Program-made: the position numbers and the translations under genes
In this document: positions 62,629-64,000 of the stretch, piece by piece
Layout of the letters: each line of letters opens with the position of its first letter
Numbering within the stretch: position 1 is the stretch's first letter
The notes under the pieces: generated by a model
The model's database searches: none
The model's input: the letters and a program-made list of their open reading frames with translations, nothing else
What the model was told of the DNA's origin: nothing
Assembly: GCA_948474755.1 (NCBI GenBank)
Contig: CAOLHI010000388.1
Coordinates: forward strand, 310,001 to 374,000
DNA: 64,000 bases
DNA from: Ctenosaura bakeri
Taxonomy: Eukaryota > Chordata > Lepidosauria > Squamata > Iguanidae
Direction: 5' to 3'

Positions 62629-64000
62629 TGTTACCCTGTATGTTGGGGGTCCCGGGAGGGGCGCCCAAATAACCAAATAAAAACACAAGTTGGGGGAATT
62701 CAGCTTGAGCACTCTCTTGGCTAAATGAGAGGCAGGGTAACATTAGCAAGGATCTTTAACCCTATGTATACAGCGGTGGGTCAGAGAGCGGCTAGACAAG
62801 GGCCCTTTTCGCACGGGCTTTCCCGAGCGAAATAGCCCCGTGAGCCGTGCAGGAGTGGGAGCGCAGCTCCACACGACGCACTCCCACTTCCGGCACTCTC
62901 ACGGGGCTGCAGCGGCGCAAGCGCGGGGTTTTTGATTTTCGCTTCCAAGCGAAAATCACCCCGCGCTCGCGCAACGATCCCGGCGCCCACCCGCACTTAC
63001 CTGTTGTGCGGTGCGTCGGAGAGGCGGCCGGGTAGGGCTTCCTTCCCTCCGCTCCTGCGGAAGGAAGGGGTGGGGCGGGGCGCTTGCGTGACGGATGCGA
63101 TGGCATCCTGCTTCGCGCGGGTGGGGGGCTGCTCGCGACAGCCTCCTGCTTCGCGCGCGCGCGTGGGGGGTGGGTGGGCGCAACTGTCGCTCGCTCCTGG
63201 CACGCGCGGGGGGGATGGGCGCGACTGTCGCTCGCTTCCCGCGTGCGCGGGGGGCGGTGCGAGAGGCTCCTGCTTCTCACGCAAGCGGGGGAGGATGGAC
63301 GCGCGAGCCGCCTCCGCCTCCGGGACACTGCCGCTTCCCCGCTTGTTCCTTCGCCTGCGGAAGGAACGAGCAGGGAACCGGCAGGCTCTCGGAAGAGGCT
63401 TTTTGCGCAAGTCGCCCACCCCGGCTCACGCAAAAAGCCTCAGTGCGAAAAGGGCCAAGGTTTTCAAAGTAACAAACAATATTTTATTAAAGACAAGAAA
63501 CATGCAAGACAAGACATAAACTAACTAGCTGAGAAATAGAAACGGAGAGCGTTCGGGAAAGGCAATATGACACCTGGTCTTGTAGTCCTGGAGAGAAGCG
63601 GGGATCCGGGAGAGAAAGCTCAGTGGGGCTGGCTGAGGGGAGTTTACTTAGACAACCGGCAGCAAGGCAGGATGGAAGTCCAAAGTAGTCTGAAAAGTGG
63701 GGACCTTTTATAGGGTCCTACAGACTATGTTATGCTCGATGAGAACAAAGGAAATTTGGAGTTGGACAAAGGAGTTGGAAAAGGTCAGGTTTTGCATGAT
63801 TAGCTTAGCTCTTAATGACAATAGCGTGGCCGGTACGTTGATGGCCCGATATAAAGGAATGGCTCGGCTCTCAGCCCAGTGGCTTTGTGTGGATATGCAC
63901 CGAGCAAAGCCAGTTTGCAGGGAGGTTTTTCCCTAAAGCAACGGAGAGGCTTAAGTTGCCTGCCTGAATGAGGTTTTGGAATGTACAACCATTAACAGCC
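62629..64000 (-). mobile_element. LTR family 1, minus, cut by window end, with nested MITE
   Basis: Begins TGTTACCCTG at 62629. It contains AATAAA (63483-63488) and TATA (63707-63713) on the minus strand, and is still within U3-like sequence (CAACCATTAACAGCC) at 64000. Excluding the MITE at 62801-63456, about 715 bp of LTR is present, so roughly 150 bp should lie beyond the window. Whether it is solo or part of a provirus cannot be judged. Confidence 0.83.
62801..63456. mobile_element. CpG-rich MITE family B nested in an LTR, AAG TSD
   Basis: 656 bp, GGCCCTTTTCGCACGGGC to CAGTGCGAAAAGGGCC. AAG precedes and follows it; the empty site is visible in the LTR copy at 43309-43321 (CTAGACAAGGTTT), which confirms a 3-bp duplication. 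Collinear with 40832-41428: palindrome with CCCCGTGAGCC, AAGCGAAAATCACC, minus-strand AGGTAAGT (62995-63002), irregular GC-rich tandem units (63085-63310) and a shared CGCCTGCGGAAGGAA segment. CpGs are largely intact, suggesting youth. Long Arg/Pro-rich frames on both strands are not supported as genes. Confidence 0.9.

Overview
This window looks like repeat-dense intergenic or intronic DNA from a vertebrate, most likely a squamate reptile and plausibly an iguanian lizard. The evidence is the combination of repeat families: CR1 LINEs ending in ATTCTATGA repeats, tRNA-derived SINEs of the Sauria type with (CAA)n tails, 5S-rRNA-headed SINEs (5S-Sauria type), a Bov-B/RTE fragment, L1 and L2 remnants, LTR elements and many palindromic DNA-transposon MITEs. 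The species cannot be fixed from sequence alone. I see no convincing host protein-coding exon, rRNA, tRNA or CRISPR array. Every long open frame I can explain belongs to a LINE or is a by-product of low-complexity or GC-rich repeats. Layout: 1-10 kb holds a SINE, a MITE, L2 and L1 tails, a hAT-like element with CAGTG ends (2975-3782) and two solo LTRs of one family in opposite orientations (5372-6201 plus, 7630-8495 minus). 10-14.2 kb is a palindromic MITE followed by a nearly complete but dead CR1, itself split by an L2-like insertion. 14.2-22 kb is mostly old, unassigned sequence with SINEs, an L2 tail, a Bov-B/RTE piece and a CCCT microsatellite. 22.7-29.6 kb is a plus-strand CR1 cluster of four copies. 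A near full-length copy with ORF1 esterase, endonuclease and reverse transcriptase sits inside an older copy. 29.8-42.7 kb holds a ~100 bp tandem repeat, a Tigger-like element, 5S SINEs, a third solo LTR and a CpG-rich MITE inserted inside a 5S SINE. 42.9-44.8 kb is a three-layer nest: a 5-bp-TSD LTR containing another LTR and a palindromic MITE. 47.2-48.6 kb holds a 3-bp-TSD MITE and a hAT-like element with a perfect 8-bp target duplication. 50-60 kb holds further MITEs, a probable third LTR family and a pair of related unassigned repeats. 60.6-64 kb has two palindromic MITEs, microsatellites and a fifth LTR, cut by the window end and carrying a second CpG-rich MITE. How the parts act together: there is no operon-like or pathway logic. 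The window records successive insertions. Most copies are broken, so activity would have had to come from intact relatives elsewhere. The most unusual signal is a set of related MITE families with GGCCMTTTYCGCAC-like ends. Several have 3-bp target duplications, as in PIF/Harbinger elements. Ten examined copies carry a splice-donor-like AGGTRAGT at an equivalent internal place, and one family also carries a YY1/ETS-like promoter motif. This may reflect captured promoter and first-exon DNA.
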